A DNA stretch of 64,000 bases, taken from assembly GCF_009708215.1 (NCBI RefSeq), contig NZ_CP046175.1:1364001-1428000 (forward strand), written 5' to 3'. The notes below the pieces were generated by a model, which saw nothing but the letters and a program-made list of their open reading frames with translations, did not search any database and was not told the origin of the DNA. The translations under genes and the position numbers were made by a program. Each line of letters opens with the position of its first letter. Within the stretch, counting starts at the first letter, position 1. The stretch comes from Occultella kanbiaonis (GTDB lineage: Bacteria > Actinomycetota > Actinomycetes > Actinomycetales > Beutenbergiaceae). Of the stretch, positions 1 to 8,743 are shown one piece after another.

Positions 1-2526
1 GCGGACCTCGCGCTGCTGGACGTCGATGTCTGGGAACTGACCCAGGACGTCGACGCGCTGCAGGGTCTCATGCTCGAGTTGCCGGCCACCTCACCCAGGC
101 GTGCGCAGATCCTGCGGGCGCTGGAGGACATGCTCGACGCCGTCGACCCCGACGATCTGGCCGGCACCGCCGCGGCCGGTCGTGAGCGACTGGCCGACGT
201 GCTGGCCGCACCGGCCCACGCGAGCGCGCACCGGTTGCACGCCGTCGGGCACGCCCACATCGACTCGGCCTGGCTGTGGCCGGTCCGGGAGACCGTGCGC
301 AAGTGCGCGCGCACGTTCTCGAACGTGCTGAACCTGATGGACGCCGACCCGGACGTGACGTTCGCGTGCTCCTCGGCCCAGCAGTACGCGTGGATGAAGG
401 AGTTCTACCCCGAGCTGTACGCGCGCATCGCGCAGCGGGTCCGTGAGGGTCGGTTCATCCCGGTCGGCGGGATGTGGGTCGAGTCGGACACCAACATGCC
501 CGGCGGTGAGGCGCTGGCCCGTCAGTTCGTGGCCGGCACCCAGTTCTTCATCGACGAGTTCGGCGTGGAGCCCAAGGAGGTCTGGCTGCCGGACTCCTTC
601 GGCTACACCGCGGCCCTGCCGCAGATCGCGCGCGCGAGCGGCAAGGAGTCCATGCTCACGCAGAAGATCTCCTGGAACGACACGAACAGGTTCCCGCACC
701 ACACGTTCCAGTGGGCCGGGTCGGACGGGACCAGGATCTTCACCCACTTCCCGCCGGTGGACACCTACAACTCGATGATCAACGGCGCGGAACTGGCCAA
801 GGCCGAGCGCCAGTACGCCGAGAAGGGCCGGGCGAACTCCTCGCTGCTGCCCTACGGCTACGGCGACGGCGGGGGCGGACCTACGCGCGAGATGCTCGCC
901 GCGGCCCGGCGCACCGCTGACCTCGAGGGCTCGCCGAAGGTGACGCTGTCCACCCCGGCGGACTTCTTCACGCAGGCCCGCGCGGAGTACGCCGACCCGC
1001 CCACCTGGACCGGCGAGATGTACCTCGAGTACCACCGCGGCACCTACACCTCGCAGCACCGCACGAAGGCCGGCAACCGTCGCAGCGAGCACCTGCTCCG
1101 CGAGGCGGAGCTGTGGGCCACGGCGGCGACGGTCCGCGCCGGGGCGGACTATCCGGCCGATGCGCTGCAGCGGATCTGGCGCCTGGTCCTGCTGCAGCAG
1201 TTCCACGACATCCTGCCCGGCTCGTCGATCGCCTGGGTGCACCGCGAGGCTGAGCGAAACTACGCCCTCATCGAGGCCGAGCTCGAGACCCTCATCGCCA
1301 CCGCGCTCGGCCACCTGGTCGGCGCCGGCGAGGACCGGATCGCCCTGAACGCCGGGCCGTTCCCACGGGCCGGCGTGCCCGCCCTCGGGGGCGCCGCCGC
1401 GGCCGGCTCGGTCGAGCCCGACGGCGGTGCCGTCACGATCGAGCCCGACGGCGAGGGCTGGGTCCTGAGCAACGCGCACCTTCGGGTGGTCGTGGACCCG
1501 CGCGGCCTGGTCACCTCGCTGCGTGACCTCGCCGCTGACCGCGAGGTGGTGCCGGCCGGGATGGCCGCGAACCTGCTCCAGGTGCACCGGGACATCCCGA
1601 ACGAGTGGGACGCCTGGGACATCGACGCCCACTACCGCCACGACGTGCGCGATCTCGACACCGCGCAGGAGATCGTCGCCGAGCCCGCCGGCGACGGCGC
1701 GACCACCGCCCGACTGGTGATCCGCCGTCGGTTCGGCTCCTCGACCATCACCCAACGACTGGAACTGGCCGCCGACTCCCCGGCCCTGGAGATCACCACC
1801 GAGGTCGACTGGCACGAGCGGCAGAAACTGCTCAAGCTCGCGTTCCCGATCGACGTCCAGGCCGAGCGAGCCACCTCCGAGATCCAGTTCGGGCACATCC
1901 ACCGGCCCACCGCGACGAACACCTCCTGGGACGCGGCCCGCTTCGAGACCGTCGCGCACCGCTGGGTGCACGTCGGCGAGGCCGACTACGGCGTTGCGGT
2001 CGCGAACGACCAGACCTACGGCCACGACATCCGGGCCGACCTCGACCCGGCCGGCCGGCCGATCACCGTGGTCCGCCAGTCGCTGCTGCGGGCCCCGCTG
2101 TTCCCCGATCCGGATGCGGACCAGGGCGAGCACGTGCTGCGCTCGAGCATCCGCCCGGGCGCGGGCATCGCCGAGTCCGTCCGGGAGGGCTACCGGATGA
2201 ACCTGCCTGTGCGCACCGTCGCCGGCGCCGGCTCCGGCACCCTCGTCGCGCCGCTGCTGCGCACTGACAACGACGCCGTGGTCATCGAGGCCGTCAAGCT
2301 CGCGGAGGACGGCAGCGGGGACGTCATCGTGCGCCTGTACGAGTCCCTCGGCGGGCGCGCCCGTGCAGCGATCACGGCGGACTTCCCGGTGACGTCGGTC
2401 ACCGAGACCGACCTGCTCGAACGCCCCCGCGAGGACGGGCCGGGCGTGCTCACGCAGACCGACGGCGGGAGCGCCACGGTCACCCTCCGGCCGTTCCAGA
2501 TCTGCACGCTCCGGTTCGCGAGGTGA
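1..2526 (+). CDS. Alpha-mannosidase, GH38 family (5' end outside window)
   Basis: Retaining alpha-mannosidase that releases alpha-linked mannose from mannans or glycans, probably in the cytoplasm. The reading frame is open from base 1, so the start lies upstream; an internal ATG at 70 is not the start because coding sequence continues before it. The 841 visible residues show the GH38 hallmarks: the metal-binding HAHIDSAWLW motif near residues 84-93, and the nucleophile region LPDSFGY with the Asp at residue 198 of the fragment. A helical middle domain (HRGTYTSQHRTKAGNRRSE) and a long beta-rich C-terminal part follow. Bacterial members are usually about 1000 residues, so roughly 150-200 are missing. 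Family identity is sure; natural substrate is unknown, though the manC-like and galactokinase genes downstream fit general sugar metabolism. Confidence 0.93.
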   Translation, partial: ADLALLDVDVWELTQDVDALQGLMLELPATSPRRAQILRALEDMLDAVDPDDLAGTAAAGRERLADVLAAPAHASAHRLHAVGHAHIDSAWLWPVRETVRKCARTFSNVLNLMDADPDVTFACSSAQQYAWMKEFYPELYARIAQRVREGRFIPVGGMWVESDTNMPGGEALARQFVAGTQFFIDEFGVEPKEVWLPDSFGYTAALPQIARASGKESMLTQKISWNDTNRFPHHTFQWAGSDGTRIFTHFPPVDTYNSMINGAELAKAERQYAEKGRANSSLLPYGYGDGGGGPTREMLAAARRTADLEGSPKVTLSTPADFFTQARAEYADPPTWTGEMYLEYHRGTYTSQHRTKAGNRRSEHLLREAELWATAATVRAGADYPADALQRIWRLVLLQQFHDILPGSSIAWVHREAERNYALIEAELETLIATALGHLVGAGEDRIALNAGPFPRAGVPALGGAAAAGSVEPDGGAVTIEPDGEGWVLSNAHLRVVVDPRGLVTSLRDLAADREVVPAGMAANLLQVHRDIPNEWDAWDIDAHYRHDVRDLDTAQEIVAEPAGDGATTARLVIRRRFGSSTITQRLELAADSPALEITTEVDWHERQKLLKLAFPIDVQAERATSEIQFGHIHRPTATNTSWDAARFETVAHRWVHVGEADYGVAVANDQTYGHDIRADLDPAGRPITVVRQSLLRAPLFPDPDADQGEHVLRSSIRPGAGIAESVREGYRMNLPVRTVAGAGSGTLVAPLLRTDNDAVVIEAVKLAEDGSGDVIVRLYESLGGRARAAITADFPVTSVTETDLLERPREDGPGVLTQTDGGSATVTLRPFQICTLRFAR

Positions 2527-2622
2527 GCGGCCCCCGGGTGCGCGTGGTCGCGGCTGCAGCAGCGGCGCAGCGATGGGCATCTGTCCCCATGGACGCTGGC
2601 CGGCGCGGCCCCGCAGTTGCCC

Positions 2623-2628
2623 TAGGCT
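2623..2628 (+). promoter_or_regulatory. -10 box TAGGCT, leaderless-type promoter
   Basis: TAGGCT ends seven bases before the ATG at 2636. In actinobacteria this spacing puts the transcription start on or next to the start codon, so the mRNA would lack a leader. There is no ribosome binding site before this ATG, which supports the reading. Confidence 0.6.
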
Positions 2629-2635
2629 GCTCCGC

Positions 2636-3283
2636 ATGAGCCAACGATTCAACGCCCCGCCGGGGTGGCAGGTCCCGCCGAACTTCACCCCGCCCGAGGG
2701 CTGGCAGCCGGACCCGTCGTGGCCGCCGGCGCCGGCGGGCTGGAACTACTGGGTCGACGATGCCGCGGGCGCGGCTGCGCCGATGGTCGGGCAGAACCCT
2801 GGATACGGAGCGTCCTCCGGGCAGAACCCGGCCTACGGCCCGGGCTCGAGCCCGGTCTACGGTCCCGGCTCGTCCGCGCCCGCGGGTGCCTCGCCCTACG
2901 GTGCCTCCGGGACGGCCTCCGCGGCGTTGGCCCAGGAGGAGGTCAAGAAGGCCCGCAACTCCGCTCTCATCGGTTTCGGCATTCTCGCCGCCGCGGTGCT
3001 GGTGTTCGCCATCAGCTTCGGGATCGCGGCCAGCAGCCCGACCGGCGGCAACTACTACTTCCCGTGGTACTTCATGCTGGCCGGCCTGATCGTCGGCATC
3101 CGCGGGCTCGTGAGCTACAACAAGGCCAAGAAGGCCGCGTCGTTCACCGCCGGCGGCAACTTCGACCCGACCGCCTACACCGGCTCGTCCGGCGGCGTCA
3201 CGCCGCCCGGCGTCACCCCGCCCGGCGGCTACCCGGCGCCCGGTTCCGACTCCGGCCCGCGGCCGGGCGAGTACCGCCCGTAA
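2636..3283 (+). CDS. Proline-rich two-TM membrane protein of unknown function
   Basis: A 215-residue protein I cannot assign to a named function. The first 100 residues are rich in Pro, Gly, Trp and Tyr, with repeated PxGW/PPEGW and GQNPxYG/GPGSSPVYG units typical of cytoplasmic tails on small actinobacterial membrane proteins. Two membrane segments follow at about 109-131 and 140-160, with a Lys-rich stretch (YNKAKKAA) after the second, then a Gly/Pro-rich tail. The start at 2636 is preferred over the upstream in-frame ATG at 2573 because a TAGGCT box sits seven bases before it and the upstream residues do not belong to the domain. It is followed by a strong terminator shared with the convergent purU. 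Confidence 0.75.
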   Translation: MSQRFNAPPGWQVPPNFTPPEGWQPDPSWPPAPAGWNYWVDDAAGAAAPMVGQNPGYGASSGQNPAYGPGSSPVYGPGSSAPAGASPYGASGTASAALAQEEVKKARNSALIGFGILAAAVLVFAISFGIAASSPTGGNYYFPWYFMLAGLIVGIRGLVSYNKAKKAASFTAGGNFDPTAYTGSSGGVTPPGVTPPGGYPAPGSDSGPRPGEYRP

Positions 3284-3335
3284 CGGCGAGCCCCACCGCG
3301 GCGGCGACCGACCGCCGTCGACCATGGCTCAACAG

Positions 3336-3372
3336 ACACGAACGCCCCGCCGAACCGGCGGGGCGTTCGTGT
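3336..3372. terminator. Bidirectional intrinsic terminator between convergent genes
   Basis: A perfect 16-bp inverted repeat (arms 3336-3351 and 3357-3372) with a 5-nt loop lies between the 3' ends of the membrane protein and purU. It is symmetrical and could end transcription from both sides, although neither side has a long T tract, as is common in high-GC genomes. Confidence 0.85.
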
Positions 3373-3421
3373 TCGTGCTTGCGCGACCAGCCGGCGCCGG
3401 GCCGGGAGCGGGCGGCGCCGT

Positions 3422-4279
3422 TCAGCGGAAGATGACCGTGCGGTGCCCGTCCACCAGGACCCGGTGCTCGGCGTGCCAGCGCACCGCGCGGGCGAGCACC
3501 CGTCGCTCCACGTCCTGGCCGATCGCGACCAGCTCGGCGGCGTCGTCGGCGTGGGTGACGCGCTCCACGTCCTGCTCGATGATCGGCCCCTCGTCCAGGG
3601 ATGCGGTGGCGTAGTGGGCCGTGGCACCGATGAGCTTGACGCCGCGGTCGTGCGCCTGGGCGTAGGGCCGCGCCCCCTTGAAGCTCGGCAGGAACGAGTG
3701 GTGGATGTTGATGATCCGGCACTCCAGCGCGTGGCACAGGTCATCGGAGAGGATCTGCATGTAGCGGGCCATCACCACGAGCTCGGCGTCGAGTTCGTCG
3801 ACCAGGTCAAGCAGCGCGCGCTCGGCGGCTTGCTTTGTGCCGGAGGTGACCGGGATGTGGTGGAAGCCGACCCCGTAGAACTGCGCCGTCGGCGCCAGCT
3901 CGGTGTGGTTGGAGACCACGGCCACCACCTGGATCGGCAGCCGGCCCTCGCGCTCGCGGAACAACAGGTCGTTCAGGCAGTGCGCCGCGGTGGAGACCAT
4001 CACCACGGTCCGCACCGGGCGGCCCACGCGGTCCAGGGTCCACGTCATCGAGAACTCCTCGGCGACCTCGGTCAGCGCGGACTCCAGGTCCGCCTTCGCG
4101 GTCGCGGACTCCACCTGCACGCGCATGAAGAACAGCCCCGTGCCCGCGTCCCCGAACTGCTGGGACTCGGTGATGTTGCCCCCGTTCGCGGCGAGCACGC
4201 CGGCGACGGCGTGCACGATCCCGGGGCGGTCGGGGCAGGAGAGGGTCAGGACCCAGTGCTCGGGGGCTGCGTTCGTCAC
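3422..4279 (-). CDS. purU: Formyltetrahydrofolate deformylase
   Basis: Hydrolyses 10-formyltetrahydrofolate to formate and tetrahydrofolate, balancing the one-carbon pool in the cytoplasm. The 285-residue protein has an N-terminal ACT domain (LSCPDRPGIVHAVAGVLAANGG, starting near residue 13) and a C-terminal formyltransferase domain with IQVVAVVSNH, the RYMQILSDD segment, and the catalytic-type motif NIHHSFLPSFKGARPY. Length and order match the PurU family. It starts with GTG; TAACCT ends six bases upstream, indicating a leaderless transcript. It is divergent from a GNAT gene and lies close to glyA and folD, forming a loose one-carbon cluster. Confidence 0.96.
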   Translation of the reverse strand: MTNAAPEHWVLTLSCPDRPGIVHAVAGVLAANGGNITESQQFGDAGTGLFFMRVQVESATAKADLESALTEVAEEFSMTWTLDRVGRPVRTVVMVSTAAHCLNDLLFREREGRLPIQVVAVVSNHTELAPTAQFYGVGFHHIPVTSGTKQAAERALLDLVDELDAELVVMARYMQILSDDLCHALECRIINIHHSFLPSFKGARPYAQAHDRGVKLIGATAHYATASLDEGPIIEQDVERVTHADDAAELVAIGQDVERRVLARAVRWHAEHRVLVDGHRTVIFR

Positions 4280-4285
4280 ACGGCG

Positions 4286-4291
4286 AGGTTA
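4286..4291 (-). promoter_or_regulatory. -10 box TAACCT for purU, leaderless-type
   Basis: On the minus strand TAACCT is followed by six bases and then the purU GTG. No ribosome binding site precedes the start. Confidence 0.5.
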
Positions 4292-4348
4292 GTCGGCCCT
4301 GGGCGGTTCGGGTTCGCGCGGGCGCCGGTCAGTGGAAGGATGGGGGGC

Positions 4349-4885
4349 ATGGACGAGCTGAGGATCGACGTCGTCGAGGACAAGGACGCCGGCGAGCTGC
4401 TGACGGTGCGGCGCGCCGCATTCGTGACCGAGGCGCAGTTGTACGACGACCCGCACATTCCGGCCCTGACGCAGACGTTCGACGAGCTGCGTGAGGACCT
4501 GGCCCGGGCAGACGTCGTCACGCTCGGCGCGTGGATCGGTCCTCGGCTGGTCGGCTCGGTGCGGGTCGGCCTCGAGGAGGACCGGGCCCTGCTCGGCCGT
4601 CTCGCGGTGGTGCCGGACCTGCAGGGCCAGGGCCTGGGGACCCAGCTGCTCATGTCGGTCCTGGGCTATCTGCCGGAGCAGACCAACGAGGTGTGGGTGT
4701 TCACCGGGCAGGACTCCAAGCAGAACCTCTCCCTGTACGCCAAGCACGGCTTCGAGCACCAGTACGACCAGAACGCCGGCGACCTCACCTACGCCTACCT
4801 GCGCAAGATCCTCGGCGAGATGGAGACGGGCGAGACCGGCCTGCAGGAGAAGGACGGGGCCACGGCCTCGCCCGCCGAGGCCTGA
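4349..4885 (+). CDS. GNAT-family N-acetyltransferase
   Basis: A 178-residue acetyl-CoA-dependent acyltransferase. The acetyl-CoA pyrophosphate loop is visible as LQGQGLGTQLL (Q-x-x-G-x-G/A) around residue 95, preceded by the beta strand GRLAVVPD and followed by the GFEHQYDQ segment typical of the fold's end. The acceptor is unknown; there is no sequence feature that decides it. The open frame extends far upstream, but the domain begins at MDELRIDVVED. The ATG at 4349 has a purine-rich GGAAGGA/GGGGGG stretch in front; an alternative ATG at 4340 would add three residues. The last 20 residues are a hydrophilic tail. It stands alone, divergent from purU. Confidence 0.85.
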   Translation: MDELRIDVVEDKDAGELLTVRRAAFVTEAQLYDDPHIPALTQTFDELREDLARADVVTLGAWIGPRLVGSVRVGLEEDRALLGRLAVVPDLQGQGLGTQLLMSVLGYLPEQTNEVWVFTGQDSKQNLSLYAKHGFEHQYDQNAGDLTYAYLRKILGEMETGETGLQEKDGATASPAEA

Positions 4886-4962
4886 CCGGCGGGACTCCGG
4901 CCGGGGTCGATGGGTCATCCCGCGACGCGGAACGTACTGGACGAACCCGCCGGTGGGCTTGC

Positions 4963-4968
4963 TAGGCT
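4963..4968 (+). promoter_or_regulatory. -10 box TAGGCT of the glyA-folD operon
   Basis: TAGGCT lies immediately upstream of the ZTP aptamer, so transcription would begin around 4975, at or just inside the 5' edge of the aptamer. Unlike most promoters of this type in the window, it produces a structured leader of about 120 nt. Confidence 0.65.
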
Positions 4969-4970
4969 GG

Positions 4971-5083
4971 GTCCGTCGCGACTGGCGCAGAGGTGGATCA
5001 CCACCGGGGAGCGATGCAGAAACACCTACTCGAGGTCGCCCGCCTGGGCCTGAGTGATCCGATGAGACCCATCACTGCATCGC
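4971..5083 (+). promoter_or_regulatory. ZTP riboswitch (pfl motif) upstream of glyA
   Basis: The leader carries the two conserved blocks of the ZTP/pfl aptamer: CGACTGGCG followed by ACCACCGGGGAGCG (4978-5013), and the pseudoknot segment CCGCCTGGGC (5040-5049). This RNA class senses ZTP/ZMP, the signal of 10-formyl-THF shortage, and commonly switches on glyA, folD and related genes; here it controls exactly those two. Downstream, 5075-5083 is perfectly complementary (9 bp) to 5011-5019 inside the aptamer, and a 6-bp hairpin (5053-5058 with 5071-5076) overlaps that segment. These are candidate switching helices just before the ribosome binding site GGAGGAAG at 5088-5095. Aptamer identity is seen by motif; the switching mechanism is inference. 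Confidence 0.92.
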
Positions 5084-5096
5084 CTGCGGAGGAAGC

Positions 5097-6395
5097 ATGA
5101 GCCAGCCCACGTCCACCGTCCCTGTCCGCGACCAGTCGCTCGCGGAGCTCGACCCCGAGATCGCCGCCGTGCTCGAAGGGGAACTGACCCGCCAGCGCGA
5201 GACCCTCGAGATGATCGCGAGCGAGAACTTCGTTCCGCGCGCCGTGCTCCAGGCGCAGGGGTCCGTGCTCACGAACAAGTACGCCGAGGGATACCCCGGC
5301 CGCCGCTACTACGGTGGCTGCGAGCAGGTGGACATCGCCGAGAACCTCGCGATCTCGCGGGCCTCGTCACTGTTCGGCGCCGAGTACGTCAACGTCCAGC
5401 CGCACTCCGGGGCCCAGGCCAACGCCGCCGTGCTGCACGCTCTGATCAAGCCGGGCGACACCATCCTCGGGCTGCAGCTGGCCCACGGTGGTCACCTCAC
5501 CCACGGCATGAAGATCAACTTCTCCGGCAAGCTCTACAACGTCGCCTCCTACGGCGTCGACGAGCAGACCCACCGGATCGACTACGACGCGCTGCGGGCC
5601 AAGGCGCTCGAGGCCCGGCCCCAGGTGATCATCGCCGGCTGGTCCGCCTACCCCCGCCACCTCGACTTCGAGGCGTTCCGGTCGATCGCGGACGAGGTCG
5701 GCGCGTACCTGTGGACGGACATGGCGCACTTCGCGGGTCTCGTGGCCGCGGGCCTGCACCCGAACCCGATCCCGCACTCCGACGTGGTCTCCAGCACCGT
5801 GCACAAGACCCTGGGCGGCCCGCGCTCCGGGGTGATCTTCTCGCGTGACAAGGAGACCTTCGGCAAGAAGCTCGACTCGGCCGTGTTCCCTGGCCAGCAG
5901 GGCGGACCGCTGATGCACGTCATCGCGGCCAAGGCCGTCGCGTTCAAGGTGGCGGCCGGTGCGGAGTTCGCCGAGCGGCAACGCCAGACCATCGCCGGCG
6001 CGCAGATCCTCGCCGAGCGGCTCACCGCCACCGACGTCAGTTCCGCCGGAGTCTCGGTGCTCACCGGTGGCACCGACGTGCACCTGGTCCTGGTGGACCT
6101 GCGGCACTCCGACCTCGACGGTCAGCAGGCCGAGGACCTCCTGCACGCTGCCGGGATCACCGTGAACCGCAACGCGGTGCCGTTCGACCCGCGGCCCCCG
6201 CGGGTCACCTCCGGCCTGCGGATCGGCACCCCTGCACTGGCCTCCCGCGGGTTCGGTGAGACCGAGTTCACCGAGGTGGCCGACATCATCGGCGGGGTGC
6301 TCGCCGCCGGCGCCGGGGCGGATCTGGACGCCGCGCGCGCCCGGGTCAAGGCCCTCACCGACGCGTTCCCGCTCTACCCCGGACTGCAGCAGTGA
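5097..6395 (+). CDS. glyA: Serine hydroxymethyltransferase
   Basis: PLP enzyme interconverting serine plus THF with glycine plus 5,10-methylene-THF; the main entry of one-carbon units. The 432-residue protein starts with a clear ribosome binding site (GGAGGAAG). Visible family marks are the N-terminal [45 protein letters not shown], and the PLP-lysine motif [13 protein letters not shown] with Lys237. Length is normal. Its stop overlaps the GTG of folD (GTGA), so the two are translationally coupled. Expression is expected to rise when ZTP/ZMP accumulates, through the riboswitch in its leader. Confidence 0.98.
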   Translation: MSQPTSTVPVRDQSLAELDPEIAAVLEGELTRQRETLEMIASENFVPRAVLQAQGSVLTNKYAEGYPGRRYYGGCEQVDIAENLAISRASSLFGAEYVNVQPHSGAQANAAVLHALIKPGDTILGLQLAHGGHLTHGMKINFSGKLYNVASYGVDEQTHRIDYDALRAKALEARPQVIIAGWSAYPRHLDFEAFRSIADEVGAYLWTDMAHFAGLVAAGLHPNPIPHSDVVSSTVHKTLGGPRSGVIFSRDKETFGKKLDSAVFPGQQGGPLMHVIAAKAVAFKVAAGAEFAERQRQTIAGAQILAERLTATDVSSAGVSVLTGGTDVHLVLVDLRHSDLDGQQAEDLLHAAGITVNRNAVPFDPRPPRVTSGLRIGTPALASRGFGETEFTEVADIIGGVLAAGAGADLDAARARVKALTDAFPLYPGLQQ

Positions 6396-7249
6396 GTGCG
6401 CGCCTGCTGCCGGGCAAGCCGGTCGCCGATGCGGTCTTCGCCGAACTCGGCCCGCGTATCGACGCGCTCGTCGCCGCCGGACACACCCCGGGTCTGGGCA
6501 CGATCCTGGTCGGGGACGACTCCGCCAGTGCCGGGTACATCCGGATGAAGCAGGAGAAGGCCGCCTCGCTCGGCCTGACCTCCCCGCACATCCACCTCGG
6601 CGCCGACGCGACCCAGGCGGACGTGCTCGCCGCGATCGGCGACATGAACGACGCGGCCGACGTCGACGCCGTCCTGCTGCAGCACCCCACTCCGCCTCAG
6701 ATCGACTTCGACGCAGCCCTGCTCGCGCTCGACCCGGACAAGGACGTGGACGGGCTGCACCCGGTCAACATGGGACGGCTCGCCCTCGGCATGCCGGGAC
6801 CGGTGCCGTGCACCCCGGCCGGGATCGAGGCGCTGCTAGCGCACTACGAGATCCCGATCGCCGGGCGCGAGGTGTGCATCCTGGGCCGCGGCACCACGCT
6901 CGGGCGACCGCTCGCGCTGCTGCTCAGCCAGAAGCGCCCGACGGCGAACGCGGCCGTGACCGTGGTGCACACCGGGGTCCCGAACTGGGCCGACTACACC
7001 CGGCGTGCCGAGGTCGTCATCGCGGCCGCCGGCGTGCCCGGCATCCTCCAGCCCGAACACCTGACCCCGGGTGTCACCGTGATCGGCGGCGGGGTCCGGT
7101 ACGAGGGCAAGCGCCTGCTGCCGGACGTGGACGAGTCCTGCGAGGAGGTCGCCGGAGCGATCACCCCACGGGTCGGCGGCGTCGGACCGACCACGATCGC
7201 GCTGCTGTTCCGCAACGCCGTCGAGGCCGCGGAGCGCCGCGCCGGCTGA
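6392..7249 (+). CDS. folD: Bifunctional methylene-THF dehydrogenase / methenyl-THF cyclohydrolase
   Basis: Converts 5,10-methylene-THF to 10-formyl-THF in two steps, using NADP. The 285-residue protein carries the family's catalytic pair in [11 protein letters not shown] (Tyr49 and Lys53), the substrate loop as LLQHPTP where most FolD proteins have a QLPLP-type sequence, [12 protein letters not shown], the nucleotide loop [14 protein letters not shown], and the C-terminal [17 protein letters not shown] start overlapping glyA's stop by 4 nt; riboswitch-controlled with it. The QHPTP variant is a notable but probably lineage-typical substitution. Confidence 0.96.
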   Translation: MSARLLPGKPVADAVFAELGPRIDALVAAGHTPGLGTILVGDDSASAGYIRMKQEKAASLGLTSPHIHLGADATQADVLAAIGDMNDAADVDAVLLQHPTPPQIDFDAALLALDPDKDVDGLHPVNMGRLALGMPGPVPCTPAGIEALLAHYEIPIAGREVCILGRGTTLGRPLALLLSQKRPTANAAVTVVHTGVPNWADYTRRAEVVIAAAGVPGILQPEHLTPGVTVIGGGVRYEGKRLLPDVDESCEEVAGAITPRVGGVGPTTIALLFRNAVEAAERRAG

Positions 7250-7277
7250 CGCCTGGCCGCTGGGCGGCCACGAACCA

Positions 7278-7330
7278 CGACGACGGCGGGTGCCGGGCGG
7301 CATATGGACGCCCGGCACCCGCCGTCGTCG
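7278..7330 (+). terminator. Intrinsic terminator after glyA-folD
   Basis: A perfect 22-bp GC-rich inverted repeat (arms 7278-7299 and 7309-7330, 9-nt loop) starts 29 bases after the folD stop. Only nine bases separate it from the next promoter's -10 box, so it insulates the downstream gene. Confidence 0.88.
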
Positions 7331-7338
7331 GCTCGTCA

Positions 7339-7344
7339 TAGGGT
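7339..7344 (+). promoter_or_regulatory. -10 box TAGGGT, leaderless-type
   Basis: TAGGGT ends seven bases before the ATG at 7352. The intervening TGGAGGC resembles a Shine-Dalgarno but is only one base from the ATG, too close to act as one. Confidence 0.5.
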
Positions 7345-7351
7345 TGGAGGC

Positions 7352-8743
7352 ATGACTGAGGACGGGCTGCAGGCAGCCATCACGAAGATGCAGGCGCGGG
7401 GCATCGACCCCCGGGCGATCAACGTATTCGCCCACTACTGGCGCGACCTTGCGGCCGGTGCGCAGGGCCTGATCCCCGAGGAGACCATCGAGCCGCTCGG
7501 CGAGGTCCCGGCGCTCGGCGACTTCGCCGCAACCCCGGAGCAGCGCCGCGACGCCCTGGCCCGGACCGCCGTCATCAAGCTGAACGGCGGGCTCGGCACC
7601 TCGATGGGGATGACCGGGCCGAAGTCCGCCCTCGAGGTGCGCGACGGGCTCACGTTCCTTGACATCATCGCCCGCCAGGTCCTCGCCCTGCGTGCCCAGC
7701 ACGACGTGCAGCTCCCGCTGATCCTGATGAACTCGTTCCGCACGCGGTCCGAGTCCCTGGCGATCCTCGAGAAGTACCCGGACCTGGCCGTGGACGGGCT
7801 GCCGCTCGACTTCCTGCAGAACGCGGAGCCGAAGTTGCGGGCGGACACCCTCGCACCGGTCGAGTGGCCGGCCGACCCCGAGCTCGAGTGGTGCCCGCCC
7901 GGGCACGGTGACATCTACGTCGCCCTCCAGGGCAGCGGCCTGCTCGGGGCCCTGCGCGCACAGGGGATCAGGTACGTGTTCCTGTCCAACGCGGACAACC
8001 TCGGTGCCACCTGCGACCCGGACGTGGCGGCGTGGATGTTCGAGGCGGCCGTGCCGTACGCGGCGGAGGTCTGCCCCCGCACCGCGAACGACCGCAAGGG
8101 CGGGCACCTGGCCCGTCGCCGCAGCGACGGCCGGATGATCCTGCGGGACAGCGCGATGGTCGCCGACGGGGAGGACCACCACTTCCAGGACAACGACCGC
8201 CACCAGTACTTCCACACGAACAACCTGTGGGTGGACCTCGAGGTGCTCGAGCGGCTCCTCGACGAGCGGGACGGCGTGCTCGGCCTGCCGATCGTTGTCA
8301 ACCGCAAGACCGTGGACCCCTCGGACTCCTCCTCGACGCCGGTGATCCAGATCGAGTCCGCGATGGGCACGGCGGTCGAGGCCTTCGAAGGGTCCCAGGC
8401 CCTGCTGGTGCCGCGACGCCGGTTCCGGCCCGTCAAGACCACCAACGAGCTGCTCCTGCTGCGCTCGGACGTGTTCTCACTCGATGAGGACTCGGTCGTG
8501 AACTCGGTCATCACGCACGACGAGCCGGCGATCCGGCTCGACGGCCACTACAAGCTCGTCCCGGACTTCGAGGCGCGGTTCCCGGCGGGGCCGCCGTCGC
8601 TGCGCGAGTGCACCGGCCTGGAGGTCACCGGTGACGTGACCTTCGGCGCCGGCGTCGTCTGCGTCGGCGACGTCCAGGTGCGCGCAGAGGAGCCCGCGAC
8701 CATCGCCGACGGCACTCGACTTTCCGGGCAGGTCACATGCTGA
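7352..8743 (+). CDS. UTP--glucose-1-phosphate uridylyltransferase (eukaryotic-type UDPGP family)
   Basis: Nucleotidyltransferase making UDP-glucose (or a related UDP-sugar) from UTP and sugar-1-phosphate. The 463-residue protein has the UDPGP-family signature LNGGLGTSMGMTGPKSALEV, the uridine-binding stretch CPPGHGDIYVAL, and YVFLSNADNLGATCD. It is the long eukaryote-like UGP class, not the short bacterial GalU class. The C-terminal part is a left-handed beta-helix (LEVTGDVTFGAGVVCVGDV). The upstream in-frame ATG at 7304 lies inside the terminator stem, so 7352 is chosen. Its stop codon overlaps the start of exonuclease III by 7 nt. Exact sugar specificity (Glc-1-P, Gal-1-P or GlcNAc-1-P) cannot be read from sequence. 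Confidence 0.9.
   Translation: MTEDGLQAAITKMQARGIDPRAINVFAHYWRDLAAGAQGLIPEETIEPLGEVPALGDFAATPEQRRDALARTAVIKLNGGLGTSMGMTGPKSALEVRDGLTFLDIIARQVLALRAQHDVQLPLILMNSFRTRSESLAILEKYPDLAVDGLPLDFLQNAEPKLRADTLAPVEWPADPELEWCPPGHGDIYVALQGSGLLGALRAQGIRYVFLSNADNLGATCDPDVAAWMFEAAVPYAAEVCPRTANDRKGGHLARRRSDGRMILRDSAMVADGEDHHFQDNDRHQYFHTNNLWVDLEVLERLLDERDGVLGLPIVVNRKTVDPSDSSSTPVIQIESAMGTAVEAFEGSQALLVPRRRFRPVKTTNELLLLRSDVFSLDEDSVVNSVITHDEPAIRLDGHYKLVPDFEARFPAGPPSLRECTGLEVTGDVTFGAGVVCVGDVQVRAEEPATIADGTRLSGQVTC

Noticed and set aside
91-2688. 865-residue antisense open frame opposite the alpha-mannosidase
   Set aside because: GC-rich codon bias creates long open frames on the opposite strand; the translation is low-complexity Arg/Gly/Val-rich with no motif, while the plus strand encodes a clear GH38 enzyme.
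3443-4885. 480-residue frame extending the GNAT protein upstream
   Set aside because: Its first 300 residues are antisense to purU; the acetyltransferase domain starts at 4349.
6836-8215. 459-residue antisense open frame across folD and the UDPGP gene
   Set aside because: It runs through a strong terminator and a promoter and has no recognisable domain.
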